A stretch of 64,000 nt of DNA, taken from Drosophila pseudoobscura (lineage: Eukaryota > Arthropoda > Insecta > Diptera > Drosophilidae). Position numbers and translations under genes: made by a program. The stretch's first letter is position 1; the number at the start of each line of letters is the position of its first letter. The stretch covers positions 14,331,001 to 14,395,000 of the forward strand of contig NC_046683.1 in NCBI RefSeq assembly GCF_009870125.1, in the 5' to 3' direction. This document shows, piece after piece, positions 1 to 12,735 of this stretch. The notes under the pieces are model-generated. The model was not told the DNA's origin, made no database searches, and was given only the letters and a program-made list of their open reading frames with translations.

Positions 1-1217
1 CTTAATTTACGCCCCAATGGAATTGAAATTGACAAGAGTGTGCTGAAAAAGGGGTGGGCTGGGGAGCAGAGAGAGAGGGAGGAGAGTATGCAAACAAACA
101 AAAAAGACATACGTAATGCGCTAATAAAGTGGTAAAAGGTAAGAGCAGAATTGCCAACACTAAGGGGCTCTCAGGGCAGAGCAGAATCACTGCAAGAGAG
201 AGAGAGAAAGAGAGGCAGGCCTGCTGGGCTGGGCAAGGAATGTGCGGGAGGCGGGAGGTGGGCGGTGCTGGAGGAGGTTGGGGGCTGGCGGTGCAACTGT
301 GCAACTGTGCAAAGATTAAAAGCAATTTGATTGAGACAAAGGGAAAACGGAACAAAACGGAAAGGCCAAAGAAACTATGAAATATGCATATATGCACATA
401 CATATGCAGTACAAAGAGAGCTAGAGAGCGAGAGCGAGAATACGTGTATGTGTGTGTGAGGAAGCGATAGATCTTTTATTTTGTGGCTACCCTATTCGAA
501 AGGCATTATGATTTTTGCAGGAAATGCCAAAAAAATAAAAGTATTGCCAATAAGAGTTCACCTGGGTTTCGCTTAGAAATAAGCGGAAAAATATTTTCCA
601 CAAAAATTTCTTGAAAGCATGTTAAAAAGGGGAAACCTCTTGGCAGAGGTTTAATGTTTATATACATATGTATGTATATATACATCGATGCAGGCAAATC
701 GGAATGAGAGAAACATAACAAAAATGCATTCTTCAAGGGTATCAATCGCTTCGGCATACGATGTTGCTTACTTTGTCTTACTTTTGTCTCTTTCTTGTTT
801 TATTCAATGTTTTTGTTTTTTTTTTTCGTATAATTTTGCTTGCAGTTGACGACAACAGTGCCAGAAGCAAAAGCAAAAGCAGCGCCGTGGGAATAGAGAA
901 GCGATTGAGAGAGGCAGCAGCGCAGAGGCAGAGGCAGAGACAGCGCAGCGCCCATTCCCATTCCAGATTGAACAGACAGGCTGTCTCTGCTAGGGGCTTC
1001 GACGCCGACGAGTAACAAGCGTAGCAGCCAGTAGCAATAGCAGCAGCAGGAGGTGGTTCGAACAGCTGACTCTGCTGCCAGTGTGCCAGCCGCCACCCGC
1101 CACCGGCCACCCGACAACCGCAGCTGTGGAGAGCAGCGCACGTAGAGGAGAGCCAGACAAAGAGTAACAATCTATAGGAGCCGATAACCCGATAACCACA
1201 AAAATCCCATCCACATC
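1..1217 (+). other. Upstream region and 5' UTR of rudhira
   Basis: No coding sequence is supported here. The stretch carries GA/GAGAG-rich tracts (about 180-215 and 405-445), which are common in fly promoters, and TATG/CATA-rich sequence near 655-690. A good splice acceptor (pyrimidine tract then TGCTTGCAG, ending at 845) suggests that the last non-coding 5' exon of rudhira runs from 846 into the start codon at 1218, with its first exon either upstream in this stretch or outside the window. Open frames on the minus strand across 778-1400 are antisense to UTR and Gly-rich coding sequence and are not supported. Confidence 0.5.
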
Positions 1218-4200
1218 ATGTCCGCGGACTCGCCACGCCGCCATCCGTCCGGCGTTGGCGGGGGCGGTGGCGGTGTCGGAGGAGGAGGATTGCGCGGCGG
1301 CGGTGGCCTGGCTGTGCCGGCAATAGTGCCGCCCCAGGCGGTATCGGATCGCTCGATACTGGACTCGGCCATTGGGTTCATCAACGATGTCACCCTGGCC
1401 AATCAGCCGGTGCAGGATCCCAAGGACACGATCACATGGGCCCGCTTCGAGACCTGTGCGGATGTGAGTGATCCCCGTTTCGGCGATGACTGGGAGCTGG
1501 AGGGGAATGCTGCCCCGCCGCTCCTCCTAATCCTCGGCTATGGCCTGGGGGTGCAGGTCTGGGCCATACCCGCCAACGGGGAGGCCGTTGAGGTGCTGTC
1601 CTGGCGCCATGGCGTCGTCACAGCCCTCCGAGTGCTGCCCACACCGGCCACGGCGGCGGCCCTTGACGAGAACGGGCGTGCCGATGAACCAGTGGATGCC
1701 TTTGCCGAGAAGCGACCCCTGGTTGCCCTCGTCGATGGTGGCAGTGCGGCGGCAAGCGGCTTGCTGGCCGGCGTCGGCGGCGGCTCTGGCATCGGTGGGG
1801 GCAGCGGCGGTGGGATCAGTTCTGGCAGCGGTGGCAGTGCCTCTGGAATGGCCCAATTCAGTGCCGTCAATTTTCTGTCGCTCAAGACGGGCGTTCAGGT
1901 GAAGACAATCAAGTTCAAGAATGCGGTGCTCGATATCCAGGCCAATCGGTCTGCGGTGGTCATCACGTTCCATGAAAGGATCGCCGTGTTCGATGCCCGC
2001 ACCCTGGAGGATCGCCTAACCATCACAACCTGCTATCCCAGTCCGGGGTAAGTGTGGGAATGCCTTCGCCATTGGTCGTCTCTCTATCCCTATTCCCGCT
2101 TGCAGAATCAATCCGAATCCGATTGCCCTGGGACCCCGGTGGCTGGCCTATGCAGAGCACAAGCTGCTGCACTCCAAGCGCAGCGGCGGCGGCTGCGATG
2201 GCGAGGGTGTGCCCAGCTATACGGCCACTGTGCTGAATGCGGCCAAATCGCTGGGCAAGGGTCTGCGAGAGCTGGGCGAACAGGTGGCCGCCGGTTTGAC
2301 TGGGGCCACGGCTGGCAGCGGTGCCAGCTCCAAGAGCAGCAGCTTCGATTCGGCCAGCGGGGGTCCGGATGCCAAGCAGTCCGGCGTGGTCACCATTATC
2401 GATGTGAAGGTAAGAGTTGCGCCGAACCTCCGAAGTACTCTTTCATTCAATGCTTCAACATTTTCAGCATCCTGTAAAGGACTACAGCCCCACGACGGGC
2501 ACACCCTTGAGCTCGACAGGCGGCGCCCAGGCGGGCGGTGATCCGATTGTGGCCCATTTTGTGGCCCACAGCGAAGCACTGGTGGCCATGGAGTTTGACA
2601 GCTCTGGGATGCTGCTACTGACGGCCGATCGACGCGGACACGATTTTCATGTCTTCCGCGTGCAACCGCATCCGGTGGGGCCCTGTCTGGCGGCAGTGCA
2701 TCATCTGTATGTGCTCCATCGTGGCGATACGAGCGCCAAGGTGCAGCACATTGCCTTCTCGCTGGACTCGCGCTGGGCGTCTGTGTCCACGCTACGCGGC
2801 ACCACCCACGTCTTCCCCATAACGCCCTACGGTGGCGCCATGGGCGTAAGGACGCACACATCGCTGCATGTGGTCAACAAACTGTCGCGCTTCCATCGCA
2901 GCGCCGGCCTTGGGGCCGACGGACGCTCCAGCTCTCCCATTTCGCACTCGGAGAGCACCACATTTGTGCAGTCGCTGCAGCCGTATCACAATCCGACGCT
3001 TCCCCCCTATCCGCGGCCGTCGGTGGTCCAGCCCCTGGCCCAGCTGCGACAGCCATTTACCCTTGGTTCGCCGCCTGGTTCGGCTGGCGGCCTTGGGGGC
3101 GTAGTGGGTGTGGGGGCCGGCGTCGGCGGGGGTATTGGTGTGGGGAGCCATGGAGGCGGCATCGGCGGTGGCATCGGTGGCGGCAACAGCAGCCAGAGAC
3201 AGCGACAGCGACTCTCCTCGCTGTCGGATGACAGCGGAAAGCCATTGAGCGTCTGCTCGATATTCGCCAAATCGCGCTCCTGGCTGCTGGAGCCGCTGAC
3301 GACAACAAGAGAGGCACCGCATCGCGTCCAGCGCAAGGCCGTCGACTCGCTCTTCGTGATGGCCGGCCATGGAGCACTCATCCAGTATGATCTGGACACG
3401 AAGTTACCCCCAAGTGAGTGGCCCGCACCGCACCGGACTGATCCGCCTGGACTGCATCTAACCCTGTCCAATGATTCATTCTTTTAGATGTTGCCAAAGA
3501 GAAGATTTGTGATGACACGCCCATTGAACTGGAGGTGGAGGCCCGAGCCCAATGGAATCTGGGGCGACGCAAGGATGGATCTCATGAAATCGTACCACCG
3601 CTGGCGCTAGACAATTGGCTGATCAAGGATCGCCATAGCAGCCTGCTGCTGGACAGTGCCCATCAATTCGATGAGCCCGACGAGCGTGCCGAGAGCTGGT
3701 TGGCCCAGGTCGAGATCATAACGCATGCGGGACCGCATCGACGTCTCTGGATGGGGCCGCAGTTCGTTTTCAAGAACTACAATACGCCCAGCGGGTACGA
3801 TTTGCATTAATGTTTTGGATGGATGTTTTTTGACACCTCTCCCTCCCTCTCATCCAATTTCTCAGCTCAAATTTGAATCATGTGGATGCTGAGGCTGTGG
3901 AGATAGGGGTTACAAAGACGACAACCACAACGCTTCCCTCAACGGCGGCTGCCTCGTCAACTGGCGCTGGTGTAGCCACCGGAGTGGCAGCCAAGGAACG
4001 CTCGAGTCCCCTGAATATGCCACTGAGTGCGGCTGCCTCTTTGGCTGCGGCCTCTGGCGTGGGAAGCACTGCAGGTCGTAGTGGCCCTGGAGTGCCGGTG
4101 CTTATCGAATCCGGTTCGTATAGTAAGTGTCTAGGATCCTAGATCTCAAGGATGATTCATTTTCTCATTCATTCTCTCTGTATTGCGTTCGTAGGTAGCA

Positions 4201-7200
4201 TTGAGCAGAGCCCCAAGCTGATGGATCGCTTCCGGCATGGCCACTTGGACTCGGACTATGGGCATGGCGATACGCGGTTGAAGGAGGACCTGGCCGATGC
4301 CATGCGAGAGTCGCCGTCAATGGCAGCCACCCGACGCGAAACGGGTAAGACTGAGCTCCTCATCCTAGCGATGGGAATGTAAGAATGCATGTAATCGAAT
4401 CGCGACAGCCAAGGGCAGCCTTTTCGGAGGAGAATGATGCTAGAGGGTATCCCCTCTACCTCAGGCATACCATCCCATTTAAGGCATTTTATTGCATTTT
4501 ATTGTTAACAATATCTTTTTTATGTTATTCCCCCTCTCCCCCATTGATGTATTTAATTTTTTTTAGTTGAATTTCTTGTTTAATTTCGAAAACTGTTTTT
4601 GGAAAGACGAAAGTTTTTTTGTTGTTGAATTTAATCGAACGCTTTCAAAATGAAAATGTTTAATTCCGAATAAGTTTTGTTGGTGGTCAACAAATACAGG
4701 TAGAAAAAAAAAAAACACAAAAAACAAAAAATCATACATTGATTATGAGACAAAAACGAAAAAAAATTGGCATTTGGTTGTTGGTTGTTGATAAGAATAA
4801 TTATGATGATGGACCACATCCGTTTCCCCACCTCTTACGAGGGCTTATACCCCCCACAAACATCTCTTGGCATTTTCTACTTCATTCTCCATTCCCATTT
4901 TCTATTCCTCCAATCCTCCATTTCATTGGCGTATCCATCTTTCTCCTCTCCAATCATTCCTTTCTCTCTGTGTGCGTGTGTTGGTGTGTTGTTGTTGAAC
5001 TTTAAGTTGTTGAAAAAAAATTGTTTTCTGTTTTCTAGCCGGACAAAAAACACGCTTAATAAACGATTTCTATTTTTTTTTTGGTGTCTGTTGTCTATTT
5101 AGATTTTACAAACGAAAAAAAGAAAAAGAAAAATACTTACACCCCATTTTAAATCTATTTCTAATTTAATGAAAAACTAAATTTAAGCTAACAAAATTTT
5201 TGTCACAGCAGAGCTCCCCTCTACCGCCCCACCAAAAGCACCACTCACCAATGCCACAGCCACAGCCACCCAACCCAACCCCGCAACAGTTCTTCTAGTA
5301 GAATGTTCTTTTGTCACACCACAGAATACTCTTTTCCAGACACCAACCCCCACCAGACACCCAGATTCGGTTCCATTGGTCTCTTGCACTTCGTTTCGTG
5401 TAGGGTCTTTCTTCTTCTCGCCATAAAATATTTCCTTTCTACTGCTTCCTTATACCGCCTGAAACTCTTTTTACACCACAAAAAAAAACACCACAGATCA
5501 CCAACCACACCACACCACAACACACCACTAAACTGTTGTCCTCTATTCTATTCACGTTCTCCTTCTTCTTGCCGCTTGGAATGTCCTTTCGACAGCGTTT
5601 TTTTTTTTTTTGGTTTTGTTTTATTTAGCTTTAACTTTCTCCCTTTTTTCTGCAATTTTCAATTGAGAAAACAAAATTATTCCCTAAAGCGTGCGAGTGA
5701 GAAAAATCATAGAGAGGAGGTGAAAGCGATTGTGTGAGCGAACGAGACAGAGTGAGACAGAGAGAGAGAGAGAGATGGAGAGATGGAGAAAGAGAGCGAG
5801 AGAGAAAAGTTCAGGAGAAAGAGCATATTTAATATACATGAATATTTTAATAAAAAGCCAAAGTCATAACCAAAAAAAAAAAAAAGAAAAAATTCCAAAA
5901 CTCTATTTCCAAAAATTCACGAACAACAAAATCAAACATTTCGAATATTATTTCTTTTGTTCTTACACAAATTGTGTCCTTACGCTATTTTTCCTAATTT
6001 AAGTTTATTTCTTTTTCGTTTCGTTTTTTCCACTAAAAAATACAAAAAAAAAAAATACTTCAAAATCAAATTTTAATTCCAAAAATCCAAAGCAAATGTA
6101 TTTCCCGCGGATTTTTATAAAAATTTTTTGTTTTTTTTTTGTTTTTTCCAATATTTTGAAATATTTTTAATTTTGAGTGTTTTCCGCCTCCGCACACTGC
6201 AGCGCAGCTTAGCAAAAAAAATAAATAATAAAATATATAAAAATAAAAATACAAATGGTTGAAAATCACTTAAACAACAACAAATGCAAATGCAAATCCG
6301 AAGGAAATGAAAACATTTTCATTTTGAATTAAACATTTTCAAATTTCGAGCGATAATCGAATAATCGAGAAATAAATCGAGAACTATCGATAAAGAAAAC
6401 CACGAACCGAACGAACGAACAAAGAAAAAGCATTTAAAAATCCCGCCTTTGGCTTTTTGTTTTCTGTTTCCTGTATGAACAAAAAATGCGCTTTTCTCAT
6501 AATTTGTTTTCTCTTTTTCTCTATTTCTCTTTCTCTGCTCTGTGTTGTGTCCTGCCCCACCGTTGTTGACCCACCACCACCACTACCACCACCACCACCA
6601 CCACCACTACCACCTGGCTCAGGCCAGCCATCAGGTTGTTCGGCCTCGGCTTCCGTGGCGGCAGCCTCCTCCTCCGTCTCGGCCAGCGACAATGTGTGCT
6701 ACTACGACGCCCTCGCCGAGCACGAGCATCTGAACGAACCCGATCCCGATGCCGACATGGACGGAGGAGGCGAGGCGCCGGACGATGAGGCGGCTCTGGC
6801 GGTACCGGAGGCGCGGGCCCAGGCCAAGGTGGAGCGCCGCCACCTGATCGAGCACATGAGATTGGGCAGCGACGGCAGCCCCGGCAGCAGCAGCAGCAGC
6901 AGCATGGCCGCCCTGGCCTCGGTGCTGCCCAACATCTGCAGCTACGATTATCCCACCGGAGGACATCACTACAGCGGCGGCCATTCCAGGATCGAGAAGA
7001 TCGTCAATCCGCTGGGAACGGTGACGGACGTGAATGCGGGCATCTCGGGGGAGCTGCAGACGGACATGCTGGACGAGGTGGTTTGCCAGCTGGCCGCCGA
7101 GGAGAGCGTCATACACGAGAACTGTGACGAGGCCCTCTTCCGGCCGGTGGTGGCCATCTTCTGCAACGACCTGGTCGAACAGCGCAACCATCAGCAGCAG

Positions 7201-10200
7201 CTGTTGCTCGCCAAGGAAGAGCAGGCCGCCGCTGCCGCTGGCTTGGGACTGGGGTCGAAGGGCGGCGAGAATGATCACTGCAAGCCGCCGGTGGTGCTGG
7301 CCAATAAGCTGATTGTCCCCGTCATTGCCAAGGAGGTGGACGAGGTGCTTGTCCAAAAGGAGAAGCAAAAGTCACAGAGGTCCCAGCACCAAAAGGCGCA
7401 GCAGCAGAAGTCGCAACTCAGATCCCTTGCCGCTGCCGAAGATGCGGCCCAGGCGCAGCGATTTGCCGAGCTCTCGCATCTCAACAAGCCCAAAGGAGGG
7501 GCTAATCCGAGTCCCAGCAACAACAGCAATAACAGCAAAACTGCCAGCAGTCAGAGGAACGCCACAGAGGAGGCGGCGGAGAAGGAGGAGGAAAAGGAGA
7601 AGGAGGCCAATGCCACTCTGAACATCAGCAGTGGTGGCAAGGCGTCCAAGAAATCCAAGCCAGCCAGGCAGAAGATGATCCTCAGCAACAGCAGCAACAG
7701 CAGCAGCACCAGCACCAGCAAAGGAGCAGACAAGAAGCTGCCTTCAGTGGAAGTGGAAGCGAAGGAGAAGCTCAAGAAGCAGTCGAAGGAGTTGCAGCCG
7801 CTGAATCGATTGCAGGATCTGGATGAAATAGTTGTAGTCATGGAAGAGGAGGGGGAGGAATCAGAGCCAGAGGCAGAGTCGGATCATGCCGATAGTTTGC
7901 TGGCCAATAAGAGCAGCATTGCCGCTGTCATGGTGAGCAGTGCCAGCGCCCAAGGATTGAGTCTCCTTGTGGAGACGACCACTCAGACGGGGGAGGATGA
8001 TACAGAGGAGGAGGAGGCTGAAGATGATGATGATGTGGAGGAGGAGAAGAAGCCAGAAACCATGACAATTGAAAAAGAGAGACTCAAAGAGAAGGAGAAA
8101 CTTCCAGGGAAGGAAAAGCTAAAGCTGGAAAGGGAGAAGGAGAAGCTTCGAGAGAAGGAGATTATCCAGGAGAAGCAGAAGCTAGAAAAGCAAAAGGAAA
8201 AGGAAAAGGAGAAGCTGAAGCTGGAAAAAGAGAAGCAGCTCCAAGAGAGGGAAAGGGAGAAGGAAAAGGAGAAGGAGAAGGAAAAACTGAAGCTCGAGAG
8301 GGAAAAGCTGAAGCTGGAAAAGGAAAGGCTTCTAGAGAAGGAAAAGCTGAAGCTCGAAAAGGAAAAGCAGCTCCAAGAGAAGGAGAGATTGAAGCTCGAA
8401 AAGGAAAAGGAGAAGCAGCTCCAAGAGAAGGAGAGAGAAAGAGAAAGAGAGAGGGAGAGGGAGAAGCTAAAACTCGAAAAGGAAAAGCTAGAACAAGAAA
8501 AGCTTCAAGCGAAAGAAAAGGAAAAAGAAAAAGAGAAGCTTCGTCTCGAAAAGGAAAAACTTCAGGAAAAGGAGAAGCTCAAAGAGAAGGAGAAACAGCT
8601 CCAGGAGAAGCTCAAGCTGGAAAAGGAGAAGGAGAAACTGCTCGAGAAAGCCAAGGAAAAAGAGAAGATCCCAAGCCAGGAGAAGGGCAAAGGCAAAGCA
8701 GCTGAGATCTCTCCGCCAACCGCTAGCTACTGGGTAAAAGTGATAGAGGAACCGGCCCCCAGCAAGAAACCTACTGCCGCCTCCACCGTGGCCACCGCAG
8801 TGGCCCAGTCCAGTCCCACTCCCACTCTCAGTCCCAGTCCCTGGAAGAGAGTCGGAGTCGTCGGCGATGACAGCGCTGCCAAGCAGGACTATCCCAGTCT
8901 GGGCAAGAAGCTGAGTAAGCCCAGCAGTCCGGAGAAGCTGGCCTCCGCCCCAGAGCCGAGCCCGTTCGCCAAGCCCCGAGCAGCCAAAGAGAACTTTGAG
9001 GACTTTCTGAGCGGAATGGAGGCGCTGCCACCGCTGCCCGATCTCGAGCCGCTCGAGGTGAAGGCGAGTGAGCCGCCGCACCTCAGCCCGGAGGGGGGGA
9101 CGCCGCTCAGCCTGATCAATTTCGAGAGTCCGCTGCAGGAGAGTGCGACGGAGATGCCGATCAAGATCACGCCGCCGCCACGGGGATTCACCGAGAAGAA
9201 CCTTGTGCTGGCCCTGTGCGGATCCCTGCACTATGAGGACGAGCAGGAGCGGCAGAGGGATCGGCTCCGGGACCGGCAGCTGGAGGAGCCCAAAGTAGAA
9301 CTGGAACTGAAGTCCCACCCGTACGTGTTGCTGATGGCCGGAGAGGACCAACAGCAGACGTCGCTGGGCACTCAGAAGTCCACATCCACATCGAACAACT
9401 CATCCGGCTCCGAGGAGATCATCCTCATGGAGGAGCCGACCAGCAAGAAGCTTAGCAAGAAGCACAAACGAATGAAGCAGCTCCAGCTCCAGCAGCAGCA
9501 GCAGCAGCGCGAGAAAGAGCGGGAGCGGGAAAGGGAGAAGGAACGTGCCAGAGAGCGGGAGCCAGAGCCAGAAGATGAGGAACTGCGTCCGCTTATCAGC
9601 ATCAGTATGTGCGACTCCCAGCTGGAGAGCCACTCGCCCGTTAAAGTGGCAAAGGCCAGTCGAACCGAGGAGCCAGCCGATGCGGACGATGATGATGATG
9701 AGGAGGAGGCGGAGGCGGAAGCGGAGTCGGAGGGGGAGGACGAAGAAGAGGAGGAGCTGAGCCAAACACTGCCCGAGGATTTGCTGCACTTTGGGAGCAG
9801 TGGCGTGGCGACCAGCGGCACCACCGCCACTACGAACACCGCAACCACCACAGACAGCGAGGGACCCATCCCGGCCACCACATCCGATGACAATCTCGTC
9901 TATAGTTCATCCGCAGCCGCATCGCCCCCGCACAAGCTCAAGACCAAGAAGCTGGAGCATAAAATCAATCTGATAGCAGCCATCGAGGCGGCCACCTCCT
10001 CGTCCACTTCCTCGGCGGAGGAGAGTAGCGTGGAGACGGCCGGTCCCATCGGCAGTGGACCCCATGCGGATGCGAGCCCGTCTCCAGGCACGGCCGCGGC
10101 CACGTCGGCCCCCAACTCTGGCGGTGCGTCGGCGAGCTCTGCCATTCCCGCGACCGCCTCCAGCTCTTCCGTTGTGGGCCTCCATGTGGGCTCCACTGTG

Positions 10201-12735
10201 GGCATGGGCGTGGCCAGTCAGGCGAGTGCCACAAAGAAGAAGACGAAGCGGCGCAAGAGATAAGAATTAGTGATTTGTTTGCTGTGCGTCTTCAGTCTTG
10301 TTGTGCTCTGGCATCTGTATGCAAGCCAGGAGAGAGTGGGAAGTACGAGTATGAGTGCCCGTAGCAGTGCCAGTGCCAGTGCCAGTGCCCTCTCCCAGGA
10401 GCTGCAGGAGCAGGAGCAATCACCGCCACCACAGTCTGACACGGACCAGGACGAGGATCAGCCGCGGCAGCAGCAGCAGCTACCGGTCAAAGACATTGCC
10501 AGAGCCAAGTAGGAGCTAAGACAACATCCAAAGACAGCAGCAAACAAAACTCCACCCTCCAAGAGGTGGCTCCCCAATCGAACAGCAAGCCGTTTGGCCA
10601 AAATGAAGTTTTAGGATATAGACAGACGACACACCGTTCCCCCTTCTCCCAACTCCGAGAGGACCCAACCACGACAGATTCTAGCTTAATTCTTTAGCGG
10701 TTTGCCAGCAAAATATCCTCCACAAAAGCAACAAACAAAACGACAAAAAAAAAAACACAAGAAAACACAAAACTCTATACAAAAAAAATTGTGATTATCA
10801 AAAGTAAAAAAAACAAAAACACCAACAAAAACTAATTGTAAAAAATAATTTAAAAAAACGATAAAAAACCAAAACAAAAGAAATTTACATCTGTAGAGAT
10901 TCGTTTGGACAAAAAGCAAGACAAAAAAAATATACAACAATTGATTACTAACCATTTTTAAGTGCAAAGTTATATTGTTAGCTATATATATTTGAAAACG
11001 GAAAACAATAAACATATATGTATATATATATATATGTTGTTTACACACACACACAACCACAGACACTTATATGTACGCTATATGTAAAGGCCTAGGCTTA
11101 AAACACAACAGAATTGCGAAAAGGCTCTCCCAGAATAATTGTACATACAACCAAAATACCCAAGAGAAAGAGAAAGAAGCCCAGAGAAAGTACTAAGGCC
11201 CAAGCAAAAAAAAAAAAAGAAAGAAAGAAGAAGATTGTAATAAATACGCAATAGTCTGTAATGCCATGAAATCCAAATACTCCTGCCCCCTGCCACACCC
11301 CCCCAAACCCCCAACCCCTCACGCTACCAGACGGACGTTTCATGCTGTACAAGCTTCGTTCCACTAGGACTCTCCATCGAAAGATGGATTTACCAAACGA
11401 TTTATCGATAATTTGTTCGATATCGATATGTTCAGCAATGATTTTATATACGCTACAAATCCGATGCGAGCGATCCCATCAATATATTTCTGATGTACAT
11501 TTAAGATACATAAGGCGAGAGTAAACCAATCCATGGCCACGATTCAAGAACAGAATTCCCAGACATTGTACTGGCGCTTTCCAGCCGTGTCACCAAGATT
11601 GACTTTCGCTAAGTTTTCTCCGCAATTGTTGAAGCTTTCACCCGACACCCAACTGCCACCCTCAACCCCCGCCCCATCCCACTCTCAAGACGGTTTCTTT
11701 TTTAGTTTCGTGTTAATTTATTAAATTTTGAAGAATCGTTAGAATTTGTGTAATTTTTTGTCCCTTGTTTCTGTTTCTGTTTAATATTTGTCTGTAGGAA
11801 GGACATCAGACGTATTTTGTTTTCTGTATATATATATATCGTATTGTATGAAAAAGAAATATATAAAATCGAACTGGCAGTATTTATGATTTACGATTGA
11901 GAGTAAGAGTAAGAGGAGCGTAGAGACGATGGATAGTGGATGGAGAGCAAGAGGAATCGCTAAACACTCAAATTTATTTTTAATGAATTAATGTACGATT
12001 AAATAAATGCAATTTTAGTTAAAAACAACCAAAAGGCCGTCGAGAACATTTGCTATATCGGATGGGATCTAGTATACACATATATCTGCCTATATCCTGG
12101 CTCTAATCACATGCTTCCACTCTCCACATTCTCTGTATTCCACAGCCAATTACTTTACCAAGGACCAGCTGGATGGATTGTCACACAACAATAACAATAA
12201 CAACAACAACAATATAATCTTCTCACCAGGCAAGGGCGGCATGAACAAGCCCAACAATGTAAATCCCAATGTAAATGCCAGTGCCATTGGCAATCACTAT
12301 AAATCCCAGAGATCCCATGAGTCTGCAGTTGATTCTTCGTTGGTTGGAGCCGAGCAGCCGCCCCCAAAGGCCACCCAGGTGACCCAGGTGGCCTACGATG
12401 GCGGAGAACTGTCGACGGTTGTGAACATCGAGGTGTTTGACGACCAGCTGAGCATGAGCAGCATCAGCACCAACAGCCGCCTTTCGCTGGAGGGACCGCC
12501 CTCGCAGTCCTCGCCGCCACTCAGCCTCACCAACGGCCTGGGCCTGATGGACACCAACCTGATGCATTTCAGCGAGAGCACGGCGGCGACTAGAGCCACC
12601 AGAGCCGCCGCAGCTGGACCGCAGCCAGACACCGAGCTGGAGGTGGAAGTCGATCTGGATGCGGTGGATGAGGGCGACGATGCGGCGGTGGATCAGGGCC
12701 TGGAGGAGAGGTCGATGCGCAGACGGAATTTGTGA
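1218..12735 (+). CDS. rudhira: rudhira, BCAS3 homologue, short-tail isoform (7 coding exons)
   Basis: Coding exons 1218-2047, 2106-2409, 2468-3413, 3488-3794, 3866-4122, 4195-4344 and 12146-12735 join with consistent phase to 1127 codons plus stop. The product is a BCAS3-type WD40/beta-propeller protein. Vertebrate Rudhira/BCAS3 binds microtubules and intermediate filaments and, with PHAF1, phagophore lipids. Diagnostic stretches are LLILGYGLGVQVW and WRHGVVTALRVLP in exon 1, INPNPIALGPRWLAYAEHKL across the first junction, VAHFVAHSEALVAMEFD and the HVFPITPYGG segment in exon 3, and LFVMAGHGALIQYDL at about residue 680. Exon 4 holds the BCAS3-domain segment with WNLGRR and WLAQVEIITHAGPHRRLW. 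Low-complexity Gly-rich inserts occur at the N-terminus, at about 195-215 and in exon 3 (nt 3085-3190). The start at 1218 is the first ATG after the UTR acceptor and precedes the Gly-rich leader. The six shared exons end in phase 1, which fits both alternative last exons. Confidence 0.9.
4345..6622 (+). other. rudhira: rudhira intron 6 (before the long terminal exon)
   Basis: The donor G|GTAAGA follows 4344. The 2.3 kb intron is AT-rich and contains long homopolymer runs of A and T, CCACA-rich sequence (5480-5530) and a GAGA-repeat block at 5752-5800. I see no exon in it with both good splice sites and a convincing protein. Short open frames on either strand here are low-complexity. Confidence 0.6.
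6623..10263 (+). CDS. rudhira: Alternative 3' terminal exon of rudhira (long, charged tail)
   Basis: The acceptor CTGGCTCAG ending at 6622, after about 80 bp of pyrimidine/CCA sequence, is in phase with the donor at 4344 (G|GC). It opens a 1213-codon frame, giving a 2144-residue isoform. The tail has a conserved-looking first part (EKIVNPLGTVTDVNAGI, then DMLDEVVCQLAAEESVIHE, nt 6990-7110). Next come Ser/Asn-rich linkers, acidic patches (7850-8060 and 9680-9760), a Lys/Glu/Leu-rich block at 8062-8690 expected to form a long coiled coil or single alpha helix, a motif-rich part (YWVKV; SLINFESPLQESATE; VLALCGSLHYEDE), and a basic end KKKTKRRKR typical of a nuclear-localisation signal. An upstream ATG at 6475 in the same open frame would give a signal-like N-terminus, but the splice reading is preferred because phase and acceptor agree. 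The function of the tail is not known to me. Confidence 0.75.
10264..12145 (+). other. rudhira: 3' UTR of the long rudhira isoform and intron before the short last exon
   Basis: After the TAA at 10261-10263 the sequence becomes A-rich and non-coding. A candidate polyadenylation signal AATAAA lies at 11007-11012. If the long isoform ends near there, the remainder to 12145 is intron for the short isoform only. The acceptor TCCACAG ending at 12145 has a clear pyrimidine tract. Two ATCGAT-type DRE-like sequences occur near 11403 and 11421. Confidence 0.55.
12146..12735 (+). CDS. rudhira: Alternative 3' terminal exon of rudhira (short tail)
   Basis: The exon begins ANYFTKDQLDGL when joined to the phase-1 donor at 4344. 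It codes a poly-Asn run, then LSTVVNIEVFDDQLSMSSIS, a Ser/Pro stretch and an acidic C-terminus ending MRRRNL. It is 196 codons long. Skipping the whole 6623-10263 exon is required, so use of this exon is probably coupled to the choice of polyadenylation site. Its likely poly(A) signals include AATAAA at 13219-13224. Confidence 0.8.

Noticed and set aside
6457-6622. Signal-peptide-like N-terminus of the long frame starting at 6475
   Set aside because: It lies in the pyrimidine/CCA tract just before a strong acceptor in phase with the rudhira donor. It is more likely intron than a separate secreted gene.
8488-9351. 287-codon minus-strand frame rich in Leu/Phe
   Set aside because: It is the antisense of the K/E-rich rudhira tail; its composition follows from the repeat on the other strand.
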